From assembly GCF_017591435.1 (NCBI RefSeq), contig NC_059301.1, positions 33,184,486 to 33,248,485 of the forward strand: DNA of 64,000 bases, written 5' to 3'. Shown piece by piece: positions 43,811 to 61,660 of the stretch. The stretch comes from Portunus trituberculatus. Taxonomy: Eukaryota; Arthropoda; Malacostraca; Decapoda; Portunidae. How positions within the stretch are numbered: position 1 is the stretch's first letter; the number at the start of each line of letters is the position of its first letter. A program made the position numbers and the translations under genes. The notes under the pieces are model-generated. The model was not told where the DNA came from and ran no database searches. It saw only the letters and a program-made list of their open reading frames with translations.

Positions 43811-43812
<2 letters not shown>
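43519..43812 (+). mobile_element. tRNA-Val-like SINE type 2
   Basis: The head folds as a tRNA: acceptor CACCCGG with CCGGGTG, A box TAGCTCAGTGGTTAGAG, anticodon arm CTGGC-TTCACAA-GCCAG (CAC), B box GGGGTTCGATCCCCCC. The body GGAGATATTTGGGTGTGTCT continues with a CGGGATGTAAATCGAGGAG region related to type 1. The 3' end reads GCAGATCAAACAGTGAAACAC followed by (CA)n. It is a SINE, not a free tRNA gene, because the same downstream body recurs at 47.4 and 48.1 kb. Confidence 0.93.

Positions 43813-43813
<1 letters not shown>

Positions 43814-43857
<44 letters not shown>
43814..43857. repeat. (CA)n at the SINE type 2 tail
   Basis: CA repeats of about 44 bp lie between a SINE and the next LINE. Confidence 0.97.
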
Positions 43858-43859
<2 letters not shown>

Positions 43860-44802
43860 AAGAAAGGAAGAGACACAGCGAACTGGTGACAGAAGCAAGG
43901 GAAAAAAAATTATGAAAGGTCAGAGGAGAAAAAGGCATTTTTTTTTTTTGAGAATTCTAGGAGACAGGATAAGGAAATGGTATATAAAAGAGAAGGAAGA
44001 GAAAAAAAAAATGGAGCAAGTTTAACTAAAAATGATAAGAAAAAGAGATTAAAAATGATGTATACGAACATAGATGGGTTTTTATCAAGTAAATTAGAAT
44101 TAAGAGATTACATAAAGAAAGAAAAAACAGATATTGTATGCCTGGTTGAAACAAAATTAAATGAGGCAATAAAAATAGACAAAGATAATAGGTATAATAT
44201 ATGGAGGAGAGACAGAGTGGGTAACGGAGGAGAAGGAGTCAGGATGATGTTAAGGAAAGAGATGGTGGTAAACCAAGTGGAGTGTAGGGAAGGAAAAGCA
44301 GAAATACTGTATATCAAGATACATATTAATAAAAAAAGAGTTAACAATCATTGGAACATATGTGCCACCAAAAACAAATTCATGGACCAATCAAGAATAT
44401 AAAGACATGATAGATGACACAATAAGGAGTCTAACGAGAATCGTTAAAGAAAGGAGAAAAGTGATATTAGTAGGAGATTTCAACTATAAAGAAGTGGACT
44501 GGGAAAATTATGAAAGTGGTATGGGGGAAGAAGCCTGGGGAGATAGTTTCTTGAATCTAATGATGGACCAAAGAGTAAAGGAAAACACAAGATTCAGAGG
44601 AAACGATGAGCCAGCGAGATTGGACCTGGTTTTCACAAGGGGTATACAAATGAACGATGATATTAGATATAAGTGCCCATTGGGAAAGAGTGACCATGTA
44701 ATATTAGAAATGGATATAGAAGAAGAAAAGGAAGATAGAGACGAATCATACAAAGGAGACCGATTAAACTACAGAAAGGCTGATATTGAGAACCTCAAGA
44801 AC

Positions 44803-45117
<315 letters not shown>

Positions 45118-47198
45118 CGTTAACTGGGAGGAGATGGAAAACTCAGAGAGGGTGCAAGAGAAATATAACTTATTTTTGGAAATATAAAACAGGAGTCAGG
45201 AATATGTCCCGAAATATAGACCTAAAGAAGAAGGAAAGAAAGATTGGTTTAACGCAAGGTGTGCTAGGGCAAAGGAGAAAAGAGACGGAGCATGGAAAAG
45301 GTGGAGGAGAAATAGAAATCCAGAAAATAAGGAAAACTTCAAAGCGAGAAATGAATATGTTAAGGTGAGGAAGGAAGAGGAAAGAAACTATGAAAAGGAC
45401 ATTGTCGAAAAATGTAAGGAGCGACCAAAATTGTTCTACAGATTCATAAATGGAAAAATAAGGCAAAAAGAAACAATAGAAAGGTTAAAAGGAGAGAACG
45501 GGATGGTGGAAGACCCAAAAAGTATGGCAGAACTGTTAAATAGTAAATTTCAGGAGGTCTTTACTAAGGAATCCAAATTTGAAAGACCACAGGGTAATAG
45601 AGAGACAATCTATATGAAAGAGATTAAAGTAACCAAGCTTGAAATAAAAGAGTTGATGACGGAATTAGATGAGGAGAAGGGAATGTGACCGGATGAAGTC
45701 TCAGGCAGAATACTGAAAGAATGTAGGAAGAACTAGCAAGTCCTATATACTACATCATAAAATGCTCAATAGAAAATGGAACAGTACCAGTAGAATGGAA
45801 AAGAGCTGAGGTGGTTCCCACTTATAAAAAAGGAAGGAAGGAAGAACCTTTAAATTACAGACCGGTATCACTAACTAGTGTAATATGCAAGATGTGTGAA
45901 AGAGTAATAAAGAAACAATGGATCGAGTTTCTTGAAGACAACAAATTATTATCAAATAGCCAATTTGGTTTTAGAAAAGGTCGGTTGTGTGTAACAAATT
46001 TATTGAGTTTCTACTCTAGAATAGTTGATAGAGTACAAGAGAGAGAGGGATGGATTGACTGTATTTAATTGGATTTAAAAAGGCGTTTGATAAAGTGCCA
46101 CATGCAAGATTACTGTGGAAGCTAGAGAAGAAGGGTGGCTTAAAAGGAAGCACATTGAGATGGATGGAAAATTATTTGAGGAGGAGAGAAATAAGGACGG
46201 TAGTTAAAGATATGAAGTCCAAGTGGAGAGCAGTAGAAAGCGGAGTGCCACAGGGGTCATTATTGGCTCCAATACTTTTTCTCATATATATAAACGACAT
46301 GCCAGAAGGATGAACAGCTACATAAATCTGTTTGCGGACGATGCGAAACTGTGCAGAGTTATAAAGCAAAGAGAGAATTGTGAAATACTGCTGGAAGACT
46401 TAAACAAGATCTGGAAATGGAGTAAAAAATGGGAGATGGAATTCAACATGGACAAAAGCCATGTCATGGAAATGGGAAAGAGTGGGAATCTATAAGATGA
46501 GAGATGGAGTAAAACTGGAGAAAATAAAAAAGGAAAAGGACTTGGGAGTGACGATGGAAGAAAACAATCAACCGGTAAGCCATATTGATAGAATTTTCAG
46601 AGAGACATATAATTTGCTAAGGAATATTGGATTAACATTTCATTATAAACAAAGAAATTATGAAGAAATTGATAAGTACTATAATAAGACCCAGATTGGA
46701 ATATGTAGGAGTTATGTGGACCCCCCATAAAAATAAACACATAAGGAAATTGGAGAGACTATAAAAAATGGCTACAAGAATGGTTCCAGAATTTAAAGGG
46801 ATGACATATGAGGAGAGACTAAAGGCTATGGATCTACCAACTCTGGAACAGAGAAGGGAGAGAGGGAATCTGATACAAGTTTATAAATTGATTAATGGAA
46901 TAGATCAAGTGGGTAATGAGAAACTGATCCTGAGAGAAGAATATGACATTAGAAGCACAAGATCGCATAGTAAAAAACTGAGGAAGGGAAGATGTCTGAG
47001 AGATGTTAAAAAATATAGTTTTCCGCAAAGATATGTTGAGACTTGGTACAGTTTGAGTGAGGAAGTGGTGTCAGCAAAGAGTGTACATAGTTTTAAAGAA
47101 AAATTGGATAAGTGTAGATATGGAGACGGGGCCACACGAGCATAAAGCCCAGGCCCTGTAAAACTACAACTAGGTAAATACAACTAAGTAAATATACT

Positions 47199-47409
47199 GC
47201 TTCGTAGGTCAATGATAAAGTCTGTTGGCCGCCATGAGATTTTTCCTCCTTCAAGTATGGGCAATTACTGTTTCCTCTAACCAAGAGGTTGGGGTGTGTG
47301 CTGTGTGAGATCATAGTCTTTCCCGAAGATGGTAATAATGATCTCTGAGCTCATACTGATCCGCTCGTGATCAAGCCTTTATGAATAAACACACATGTGC
47401 GGCGCGCGC
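47199..47409 (+). mobile_element. Degenerate SINE-like segment
   Basis: It contains CTTTCCCGAAGATGGTAATA and ATGATCTCTGAGCTCATACT, resembling the middle of SINE type 2, then CGCGCGCACACACAC. The head is not recognisable. Confidence 0.5.
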
Positions 47410-47431
47410 ACACACACACACACACACACAC

Positions 47432-47703
47432 AGCGCTGGCTTCACAAGCCAGAGGACCGGGGTTCGATTCCCCGGCCGGGTGGAGATATTTGGGTGTGTC
47501 TCCTTTCACGTGTAGCCCCTGTTCACCTAGCAGTGAGTAGGTACGGGATGTAAATCGAGGAGTTGTGACCTTGTTGTCCCGGTGTGTGGTGTGTGCCTGG
47601 TCTCAGGCCTATCCGAAGATCAGAAATAATGAGCTCTGAGCTCGTTCCGTAGGGTAACGTCTGGCTGTCTCGTCAGAGACTGCAGCAGACCAAACAGAGA
47701 AAC
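47432..47703 (+). mobile_element. SINE type 2, head cut by (CA)n
   Basis: It starts within the anticodon arm (CAGCGCTGGCTTCACAAGCC) directly after (CA)n, then carries the B box GGGGTTCGATTCCCCGG and the full body to GACCAAACAGAGAAACACAC. The A box is missing. Confidence 0.92.
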
Positions 47704-47986
47704 ACACACATACACCGCGTAGTGTAGTGGTTAGCACGCTCGACTCACAATCGAGAGGGCCGGGTTCGAGTCCCGGAAAGTGGCGAGGCAAATGGGCAAG
47801 CCTCTTAATGTGTGGCCCCTGTTCACCTAGCAGTAAATAGGTACGGGATGTAACTCGAGGGGTTGTGGCCTCGCCTTCCCGGTGTGTGTTGTGTGTTGTG
47901 GTCTCAGTCCTACCCGAAGATCGGTCTGAGCTCTGAGCTCGCTCCGTAATGGGGAAGACTGGCTGGGTGACCAGCAGATGAATTAC
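47704..47986 (+). mobile_element. SINE type 1, complete, head to tail with type 2
   Basis: The head ACCGCGTAGTGTAGTGGTTA, anticodon arm CTCGA-CTCACAA-TCGAG, B box CCGGGTTCGAGTCCCGG and body to GACCAGCAGATGAATTACAC are all present. It follows the previous SINE after only ACACACACATACAC. Confidence 0.93.
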
Positions 47987-48000
47987 ACACACACACACAC

Positions 48001-48058
48001 ATGGTCTATGAGCTATGAGCTCGCTCCGTAATGGGTGACTAGTAGACGACCGTGGTGA

Positions 48059-48062
<4 letters not shown>
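48001..48062 (+). mobile_element. SINE type 1, 3' fragment
   Basis: Only TGGTCTATGAGCTATGAGCT, CGCTCCGTAATGGGTGAC and GACCGTGGTGAATTACACAC remain, between two (CA)n arrays. Confidence 0.85.
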
Positions 48063-48091
<29 letters not shown>

Positions 48092-48097
<6 letters not shown>

Positions 48098-48390
48098 CCC
48101 GGTAGCTCAGTGGTTAGAGCGCTGGCTTCACAAGCCAGATGACCGGGGTTCAATTCCCCGGCCGGTTGGAGATATTTGGGTGTGTCTCCTTTCACGTGTA
48201 GCCCCTGTTCACCTAGCAGTGAGTAGTTACGGGATGTAAATCGAGGAGTTGTGACCTTGTTGTCCCGGTGTGTGGTGTGTGCCTGGTCTCAGACCTATCC
48301 CAAGATCGGAAATAATGAGCTCTGAGCTCGTTCTGTAGGGTAACGTCTGGCTGTCTCGTCAGAGACTGCAGCAGATCAAACAGTGAATTA
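48092..48390 (+). mobile_element. SINE type 2, complete
   Basis: The head GGCCCGGTAGCTCAGTGGTT, anticodon arm TTCACAA loop, B box GGGGTTCAATTCCCCGG and the body to CAGATCAAACAGTGAATTAC, then (CA)n. The 3' end here is GTGAATTACACAC, identical to type 1 tails. Confidence 0.92.
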
Positions 48391-48415
48391 CACACACACA
48401 CACACACACACACAG

Positions 48416-48833
48416 GCACGCACGCACTCACGTATAAACCAGAGTAACACGTAAAACGTGGGTGACCGGTAAGGTAACAGTGCTGCTTTCTGGTTTGGTG
48501 CGGGCGGCGGGAATAGTGACAGAGTGATGAGTTTCTGTCGAACACGCGAGCGAGAAAATTAATTGAGTGAATGTAAAAATTTTCACCATGACGCTGATAC
48601 ACGGAAAGTCTGGGAACTTGTGCACTGCCTCGCTGCACCACTGCCGGACGACAACCACCGGCTCCTCCCCCTGCTGGCTGATGCTAAGATGCGCATGTAA
48701 TGGGAGTAAGTTCTATGACAATATAAGCCTAAGGGCGCAGCTCACGGCTACATTGGAAACTAAATTTTTTTTTTTTGTACAACTGATTGCAATACACTAT
48801 GATCAATTGCTATCATATGACTTCCTGTTCTAT
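48416..48833. other. Unique segment, no gene supported
   Basis: This is moderately GC-rich to 48720, with short open frames on both strands (for example minus from 48658) that show no family resemblance and no fitting splice sites. Confidence 0.45.
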
Positions 48834-48925
48834 TGTTATTATTATTATTATTATTATTATCATTATTATCATTATTATTATCATTATCATTATTATTATC
48901 ATTATCATTATTATTATTATTACTA
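48834..48925. repeat. (ATT)n/(ATC)n trinucleotide repeat
   Basis: ATT repeats with regular ATC variants, followed by TCTATCTATTTAT-type repeats to about 49000. Confidence 0.95.
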
Positions 48926-48999
48926 CATATTTCTATCTATTTTTTTTATTCATTAATTTATTTATCTATCTATTTCTTTATCTATTCATTTTCATATTT

Positions 49000-49760
49000 T
49001 TTCTTATCAATATAACCTACTGGTGGTTTCATCTATACCATACGTTCGTGGTCTTCTCTGGATGTGTTGGTATCCTCTTATCTACTCTTTTTACTGTTAT
49101 CATTTATCTATCTATTTATTGTTACGTGATTTACATTGATGTAACTTGCCACTGGTGTCTTTTATGATATGTCTTCACTATATTTTTTCAAATGAAGTGC
49201 CATGTAGGCACGAAGAACCTTCCACACGCAGATTAAAATAAAAAAATTTCTCAGGTGTTGATCATAATTCATTGGGACGGCGCGCGGTATACAGTTACCT
49301 ATTTAGCATCCACCTGGTGATGGCGACATGCAAAACACCATAATTGCAATAACGATCAATCAGTCAATCAACCAACCAATCAATCAATTACAACTTCCTA
49401 CACATGAGCCCCTGTATACTGCGTCTCCACCACTATAGCTCCAGCCGGTGCAGGCGAGTGGATGTTGCGCCAGTTTCCTGACCCAGCTACTTCCTCCCAA
49501 ACCGGTTCTAGTAGGTATGTGCGGAAAGAGATCGGGAAGAGACCGTCCTACCGCACCGCGCCTTCATCGATCTAGTGAAAAGACCTCCCGGTAGATAGAT
49601 TATATTGAAATGCACTCAAGTTGGCGCCACAACGTTACAGTTTGTTTGTAAAGTTGTGGCGACAAAGTAGTGGGCGCACTTTAACTTTACTACTACACGA
49701 TGTATAGAGTTGCAGTAGCAGAACACTCATGAGAATATAGAGCGCTTCAGTCCGGTGGTC
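49000..49760. other. Unique segment, no gene seen
   Basis: This contains short (AATC)n near 49355-49390. Nothing coding was recognised. Confidence 0.5.
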
Positions 49761-49761
49761 A

Positions 49762-49946
49762 AGACTCGTGAGGCATCATAATGTGTTCTTGAAGGATTGT
49801 TTACATGAATGAACGTTTACTTGACTCGTGAAGCATCGTAATCAGTGTTCTAGAAGGAGTGTTTAAGTGAATGAACGTTTACTTGACTCGTGAGGCATCA
49901 TAAGCAGCGTTTTTGAAGGAATGTTTAAATGGATGAACGTTTACTT
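49762..49946. repeat. Three-unit minisatellite, period about 61 bp
   Basis: GACTCGTGAGGCATCATAA starts at about 49763, 49823 and 49885. Each unit continues with GTGTTCTTGAAGGA-type sequence and TGAATGAACGTTTACTT. The units differ by a few substitutions. Confidence 0.9.
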
Positions 49947-50714
49947 TTAATGTTTAGCTTGTCTCCATTTATATCTGCACCAGTCACTGTATACTTAAAG
50001 ATTTCCATGCCTTATCTCGACTATATTCAACACTCTAAATGATTTTTGTAGCCTTTGGAAACAATGATAACTACAGTCCAGTGTTTCACAGTACGTAACC
50101 AAGACTTGTTAGCAAACTTTTGTTTAGGAGGTAGTCCTTTGACAATAAAGATTGGTTCATAATCACCGGCGCTTACAACAGCCCATTGAAATCGTTCAGT
50201 ACACTCACTGAACTTGGGAAAGACTGGTCATTTATTTACAACAAAATAATGAACTGACTTTAAGAATTAATCAATGGAACTTATGTATTATGTTTATATA
50301 TTGGAAGTGTATTATTAAATTAAAACTTTAAAGTTTTCTTCTACTGTCAATTGTTTTCAAAGGCCAAAGATATTATTAGTCGGATACGTTTTATTTATTT
50401 ATTTATTTATTTATTATACTGATGATGCAGACTTTTTCATTAAACTGAAACCAGAATTGAAGACATTCTTAAAAACCGTACTAACATCCACTAAAGCTTG
50501 TATAAAGTTGAAATGAGTCGCTGAAAAGTTTAAGAATTCGTCACACAAATAGTAATAGTCGCGGCAGTTTATTAAGCTAAACAACGTAGCCATCACTTAC
50601 AATCCTGCTAGTGTAATAAAGCAAAACTAGACATTTTCATAAGAGGTTTACGTAAACAAAATACTGCTGTCCGTGATAATTGTGAAAGATCACAAAAAAT
50701 AAACACCGCAGGCA
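49947..50714. other. AT-rich segment, no gene seen
   Basis: A TTTATTTATTTA run lies near 50390-50412. No other feature was seen. Confidence 0.5.
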
Positions 50715-50825
50715 CTATGTTCTGATTACAAGCTGTTCATGAAAAAGAAGAAAAAAAAAAAAAATTATAGTCATAATTCCTTCATCACTCCCATAGAAAA
50801 GAATAAAAACAAACACTGCTATAAC

Positions 50826-50997
50826 TGCGGCCATGGCAGTGAAGGGAAGACCACAGGAGCACCACGGCCAATGCCAAGGCGATCCGGTGGCTAGGCGGCT
50901 GTTCCCCCCTCGCTCTGCGTCTCCTGCCCGAAGGAGCTGTGAGGAGCAGGTCAAGGTATCTTGAGAGCATTTCGGGCGTTTCAGTCTTTGATTCCAT
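50826..50997 (-). CDS. Candidate first coding exon with signal peptide (uncertain)
   Basis: On the minus strand an ATG at 50997 opens MESKTETPEMLSRYLDLLLT, then GRRRRARGEQPPSHR and a hydrophobic run IALALAVVLLWSSLHCHG, as in a signal peptide preceded by a charged region. The block is GC-rich in AT-rich surroundings, and it lies upstream of the mucin exon on the same strand. Ending at CGCA/GTTATA leaves phase 1, which fits the mucin exon, but that donor is weak. A later donor (AGCA/GTGTTT) also gives phase 1. The intron would be about 8.3 kb. Other start exons outside the window are possible. Confidence 0.3.
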
Positions 50998-51089
50998 CCT
51001 GTTTTGCGTTTAGAGTAAGAGGGCGAGGTGGAGGTGGTGATGGAAATGGTAGTGTAGTAAGAGAAAGGAAATTTGAAAAGCACAAGTAA

Positions 51090-51860
51090 TTAGTAAGAAA
51101 AGAAGGGAAGAATAGAAAAAAAGCAAAAGTAGGAGAGTGCATGGCACCTGCATGGAAAGCGATACAAGGCGATAAAAGTCATAGGAAATAAAAAAAGAAC
51201 AACAAATATAAAAACAAGAACAAGAATGATAAGATGGGGAGAGATTAAGACGAAGTAAAGAGTAGAAACACGAAAAGCGAAGGAAGTGGAGGAGGAGAAC
51301 CAGTAAAGCGAAAGCATGAACGGGAATTGATTAAAAATAATAACAACAACAGTAAGAGGAGATGAAGCAGGAAGAAAAAAAAAAGATGGTGGAGAAGAAG
51401 AAAGCAAAAGAAGAAACACAAAGCAGTGGAGGAAAAGGAAGAAGAAGACCAATGGCATGAACAGAGATGAATCAAAGAAAGAAAGAAAGAAAAAAACTAA
51501 CAGTAAGAGGAGATGAAGTAGGAAGAGAAGAAGATGGTGGAGAAGACGAAGAAAGTATAGAGTAGAAACACGAAGCACAGGATGATGTGGAGGAAGAAGC
51601 ACGATAAAAAGAAAGTATAAACAAGAATTAATTGAAAAATAAAACTAACAGTAACAGAAAATGATGTAGGAGGAGAGGAAGAAGATAGTAAAGAAAAAGA
51701 AAAGAAAAAGAAAACATTTGAAGAACTAGAAAAACAAAACCAATAAAAAGAAATCATGAACAGGAATGAACAAAGAAAAAAAACTAACAGTAAGAGGAGT
51801 TGAAGTAGGAAGAGAAAAAGGAGGAAGAGGGGAGATATAGAATAGGTAGGTACTGTAAGC
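51090..51860. repeat. Purine-rich tract (polypyrimidine on minus strand)
   Basis: The plus strand is dominated by A and G with repeated motifs such as GGAAGAGAAGAAGATGGTG and ACTAACAGTAAGAGGAG (about 51500, 51645 and 51780). The long minus-strand frames rich in Leu/Phe/Ser are a by-product of this composition. Confidence 0.8.
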
Positions 51861-52336
51861 AGGTAGGCAGGTAGGCAAGTGATGGCAGGCGTTCTGAGGT
51901 CAACCCTAATCATGCTCAGTGTTTCCCAGCCTCGACAACCCGTACAAGAATAACAGATCGTGACTTGGGTTCAACCTTGCTTTGAGATATCCAATGTTTT
52001 CCCTCATTCTCTGTCGTGGTATCGGCAGCGGCGGCAGTGATGGTGATGGTGATAGTGGTAGTGTTGGTAGTAGTATAATAATAGTAGCTGTTGTTGTAAC
52101 TGTTGTTGATCAGTGTTTTCAATAGTATCGTTAGTAATAAAGTTTTACAGGTGGTGTTTGTTTGAAGTTGAATAAAAGCAGAAATAGACACACAAATAAA
52201 TGAAATAAGGAATGAGTGAAGTAGTGGCGCTCCTCCCATACGCGCTTCGTGGAGCAGCGCCCTCAGGCACACCAGATTCACTCAACCCATCAAGTTTTTA
52301 TGCCCTTCCTTTTGTGCCCTGACTTACGAACAACAG

Positions 52337-52338
<2 letters not shown>
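51861..52338. other. Spacer, no gene supported
   Basis: Short GGTAGTGTTGGTAGTAG repeats occur near 52040-52075. Nothing else was recognised. Confidence 0.5.

Positions 52339-52418
<80 letters not shown>
52339..52418. repeat. (GA)n microsatellite
   Basis: About 80 bp of GA repeats. Confidence 0.97.
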
Positions 52419-52421
<3 letters not shown>

Positions 52422-52639
52422 TAGCACTCAAAGAATAACCGAAAGTAAATAACGAACCTTTCATTTCTTATAAGTACCAAAAGCAAGAGACAAAAATAGT
52501 CTTGTTTTATTATTTATTTTTTGAAGGTGTAATAATGAATAACTTTTCATTTTCTCATAAGTCTTGAAAGTAAGCCCCGAATAACCTTCAATTTTCTCAT
52601 CTTGAAATCAAGTTATTAAACAACCTTGTGTTCCTTATA

Positions 52640-52840
52640 AGTTTTGAAAGTAATGAATACCTGTCCATTCTTGAAAGCAAGCAACACAAAACCTTCTACT
52701 TGACATTAGTTTAGAAAGCATCGAAACATCTCTCATTCTATCTATCAGGGGAATGTGGTGAGCCGCGGCCATAGCACTCAGGTCCCGATAGTCGTGATGG
52801 AAGAGAAGCGGAGCTCTCAGCATCCAGACCACCGGAAGCT
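52640..52840 (-). pseudogene. Gypsy-like reverse transcriptase relic
   Basis: The minus strand reads VWMLRAPLLFHHDYRDLSAM, AAAHHIPLIDRMRDVSML and SKLM. D-Y-R-x-L-x-A, then P-L-x-I-D-x-M-x-D, then a degraded F-S-K-L-D is the order of RT motifs 2 to A in Ty3/Gypsy elements. Only about 65 codons remain, with no flanking pol or LTR recognised. Confidence 0.5.
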
Positions 52841-52849
52841 TAGTTCAGA

Positions 52850-53235
52850 GGTCACACCTGCTGCCATCTCCATTTAGGGTCACGACGACTCATCCTCTCA
52901 ATATATTGAGTCAGGTTATCATCACGACTCTCCCCACTGATTCATGCCGTAAACCAGGGTGTGGTACAGCTGAACTCGGGGTTTTGCGAGAGTGTGCCGT
53001 GCTGCATGCGTTAAGGTGTAATGAGGGTGTAACGGGCGTAATGGGGTGCTGATGGGGGATGTTCACCCCGGGAAGCTGTCTGAGCTACCCATGACCTCAT
53101 CCCGAAGCTGCTAAAGGTCGCGGGCACAACTCAGGTTCACCTCTTCAGCTATAGTGGGTCATGGGTTCCGAGCGGGACGTGGAGGCCGCCTGACGGGTTT
53201 CAGCCAGTGCCCAGTACCTACCCTTCATGCCCTGT
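52850..53235. other. GC-richer segment of unknown nature
   Basis: Sequence from about 52850 to 53235 is GC-richer than its surroundings and ends at a (GT)n array, as repeat elements here often do. I found no tRNA-like box, RT motif or exon signal, so it is left unassigned. Confidence 0.4.
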
Positions 53236-53237
53236 CG

Positions 53238-57335
<4,098 letters not shown>

Positions 57336-59255
57336 GCCGCCGTGTTAGCTGCATTTCTGTACTCTTCCTTACCCATTCTTCAGAGCCACGAGGAAGGAAT
57401 GGAAGGTTAAGTGAGCAAACGAACAATCACACTATAGGATGGATGTGAGGAAGTGGAGAGACTATCACACCAAACACTCTACCTAAAGACCATCATCATA
57501 TCTTCCTTTCGTGTAGTTGCTTATTAAGGATGAACATGGCAAAACTTAAAGGAATAAAACACCCAAGGAATCTGCTACTTGCTTTAAAATGGTTCTTCAT
57601 AAAACTGGAGATCTTTCTAAAGGAGACACACCACAAATGACGGAGTTTTCATTTTTTAATGCTAGTTAAGTGGTGTAAATTGAGACAGTAGTAATGCTGT
57701 GATTGTTTTAGTAGTGTTGGTTTGAACGCGGTAGTGGCGGTGGAGGAAGAGGAAGACGAGGCGAAGGAAGAGAGGAGTTGGAGTAAGAGGTGGAGGTGGT
57801 GGTGGTGGTAGCGGCGGAGGTGGTAATAATAATAGTGGTCGTGGTAATGCCGGCGGCGGGGCTTTCAGTGGTAGTGGTGGGGATGGTGGTGGTGGTTGTC
57901 GTGAAGGGAGGAACGTGACCGGGTGAGAGGGAGGGATGGAGGAAGGAGGAAAGGGGGGTGAGGAAGACGGGAAGGAGGGGAGGACTGAAGGAGGAAGGAT
58001 GGGTAACTCAAGGATACATAAACAGCAGTGTAACTTTGACCGTCACATATTTTGTCCCTTAGGTTGTGTTTCTTTCCACGTTACCTTCTCACAGCCGCAA
58101 GACAGTGCTGCTCCTCTCCATTCCTTGTCTATCCAACGCAATGTCAATATTCCCTCCTGCTTGACTGTTATCCATTCACTATCCACATACTGCTACTCCA
58201 TTACACTGCTCGTTTATCCGCTCCACCAATCTATCAATATTCATTCCTGCTTGATTCTTGTCCATTCCTCTCCATCTACGGTGCATTATATTGACATGAT
58301 TCAGGTCCATTATATCGATGTTCATGTGTGATTCACCTACGCTACAGTAACAGTATTCGATTATATTGCTATCCACTTTCCTTAAAGTGAACTTATGTTA
58401 CATACTAACCATCTTAACAGCCATCTATTTAATATCCATATACTTATTCGCGTTTTCAGAACTTGCAGTCATACTACTGACCAATTACTCTCCATCTATA
58501 TTGGATTTAATACAAGCGATACTAACCAACTGTGTATTCATTTATACAGTGAAATTTAATTATGCCTTTTAATTTTGCTGACGATATGAACTCAAAGCTA
58601 AGGATGGACATTTCTAAAGGTCTCAGCATCTCATCTTCGCTATTATCAACTGATCTTCATGAATATTACACGCGCTTCAATTGATAGTTTAACCTTTGAC
58701 TGCTAATTAGTACATCTTTCCTTGATTATCAACCATTCTGAGACACCTTCACTTGTTTTATAGCCACCTCCAATCTCTAAACTGGGTAGAAATTGTAAAA
58801 TTTATTTATTTATTCTTTTTTTTTTCTTTTATTCCCTCCTTTCTTGTAGATGTTTATCAAGATTTCATGTTTTGCTTCTGATGTTGTTCACTGCTTCGTA
58901 TCGCAATGAAAGAATCAACAAACATCCTTCATAATCAATATATGAAAAAAAGCCGCCCTTGAGATCCAGAGTAATAAACACAAGTAACCTTCAAAGCATG
59001 CTTTTTATAAGACCACAAAGTGTTTCAAAATACAGATCTAAGCACGTATTTGGTTCTCTATCACCCTCTGAAGGTCATAGCCTTGAAGAAGCGCTGTGAG
59101 GAGGAGGGAGGAGGGACGCTTGATAACTTCCAGACACGACAGTGTTCAAGAGGGCAAGGACAAGAGGAGGGAGGAGGGAGGACGGAAGGAGAGGAAGAGC
59201 GAGCAGGATGTCTTGGATTACTACTTTACCTTACATTGAAATTCCTTAAAGTCAT
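57336..59255. other. Spacer, no gene supported
   Basis: G-rich GGTGGTGGT runs occur at about 57795-57895. From 58070 to 58320 there are loose repeats of TCTATC...CATTCCTGCTTGA type. No exon or TE was recognised. Confidence 0.5.
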
Positions 59256-59257
59256 TG

Positions 59258-60925
<1,668 letters not shown>

Positions 60926-61195
60926 TTAATACTTCCTCCACCCCGGTCTTCTGGGTTCCGAAGCAGACTGACTGACAGGGGGAGTCATTGAGAGTGGAGG
61001 CAGATGGCCGGAGTGTACACAAGAGGAAGCAGAGGTCACCTTGTCCAAGACGTCAGTGACATGCCGCCTTCAGGAGGTTACGGTTCAGTATTGTCTTGTA
61101 TTCTGAAATGCCGCCAGCTTCTACTTGGATAAAGCTTAGGGGTTATCTGATCAAGACTACTTTCATAGGTCGTGGAGATGATTTTCGGGTTCTCG

Positions 61196-61660
61196 TGGAT
61201 TTTTTTTTTTTCTATGTTAATGTCTTCAGCCTCTTTCTCACCGACGCAATGTTATATCTCTTACTTTCTTCTGTCGCTATTTTCATGCCAATTGTTCTTC
61301 TGATCTTGCTAACTGCATGCTTCACCTCCTACTGCGGCTTCGCTGCATAAGACTCTTCTTTTTCTCACCACTATTATGTTCTCATCTTTAACGCTAGAGT
61401 TAACCAATACTCTAAGTCATTCATCTCTTTCTCTGATGATTTGTGGAGCTCCCTACCTGCTTCTGTATGTCCATCTACCTATAACTTGAAGTAATTTTAG
61501 AAGGATATTTCAAGACATTCATCCCATTCTTTTGGCTAACTCTCTTGATCCTGTTCGGCCACTGGCATCTCGGTGGGTCTTTTTGTTCAGTCGCTTTTTG
61601 TTGCCCTTGACCGGTTTTACCGTCTTACATAAAAGTAAATAAATAAATAAAGAAAGAAAG
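61196..61660 (+). mobile_element. LINE family 2, 3' fragment
   Basis: It matches the C-terminal end of the 15-21 kb family: GTCTTCAGCCTCTTTCTCAC, CTTGCTAACTGCATGC, AGAGTTAACCAATACTC and CTTACATAAAAGTAAATAAA at the 3' end. The reading frames are broken. Confidence 0.85.

Noticed and set aside
51090..51602. Minus-strand frame resembling a multi-pass membrane protein
   Set aside because: The hydrophobicity comes from a pyrimidine-rich strand (TTC/CTT/TTT codons), with no charged loops or splice support.
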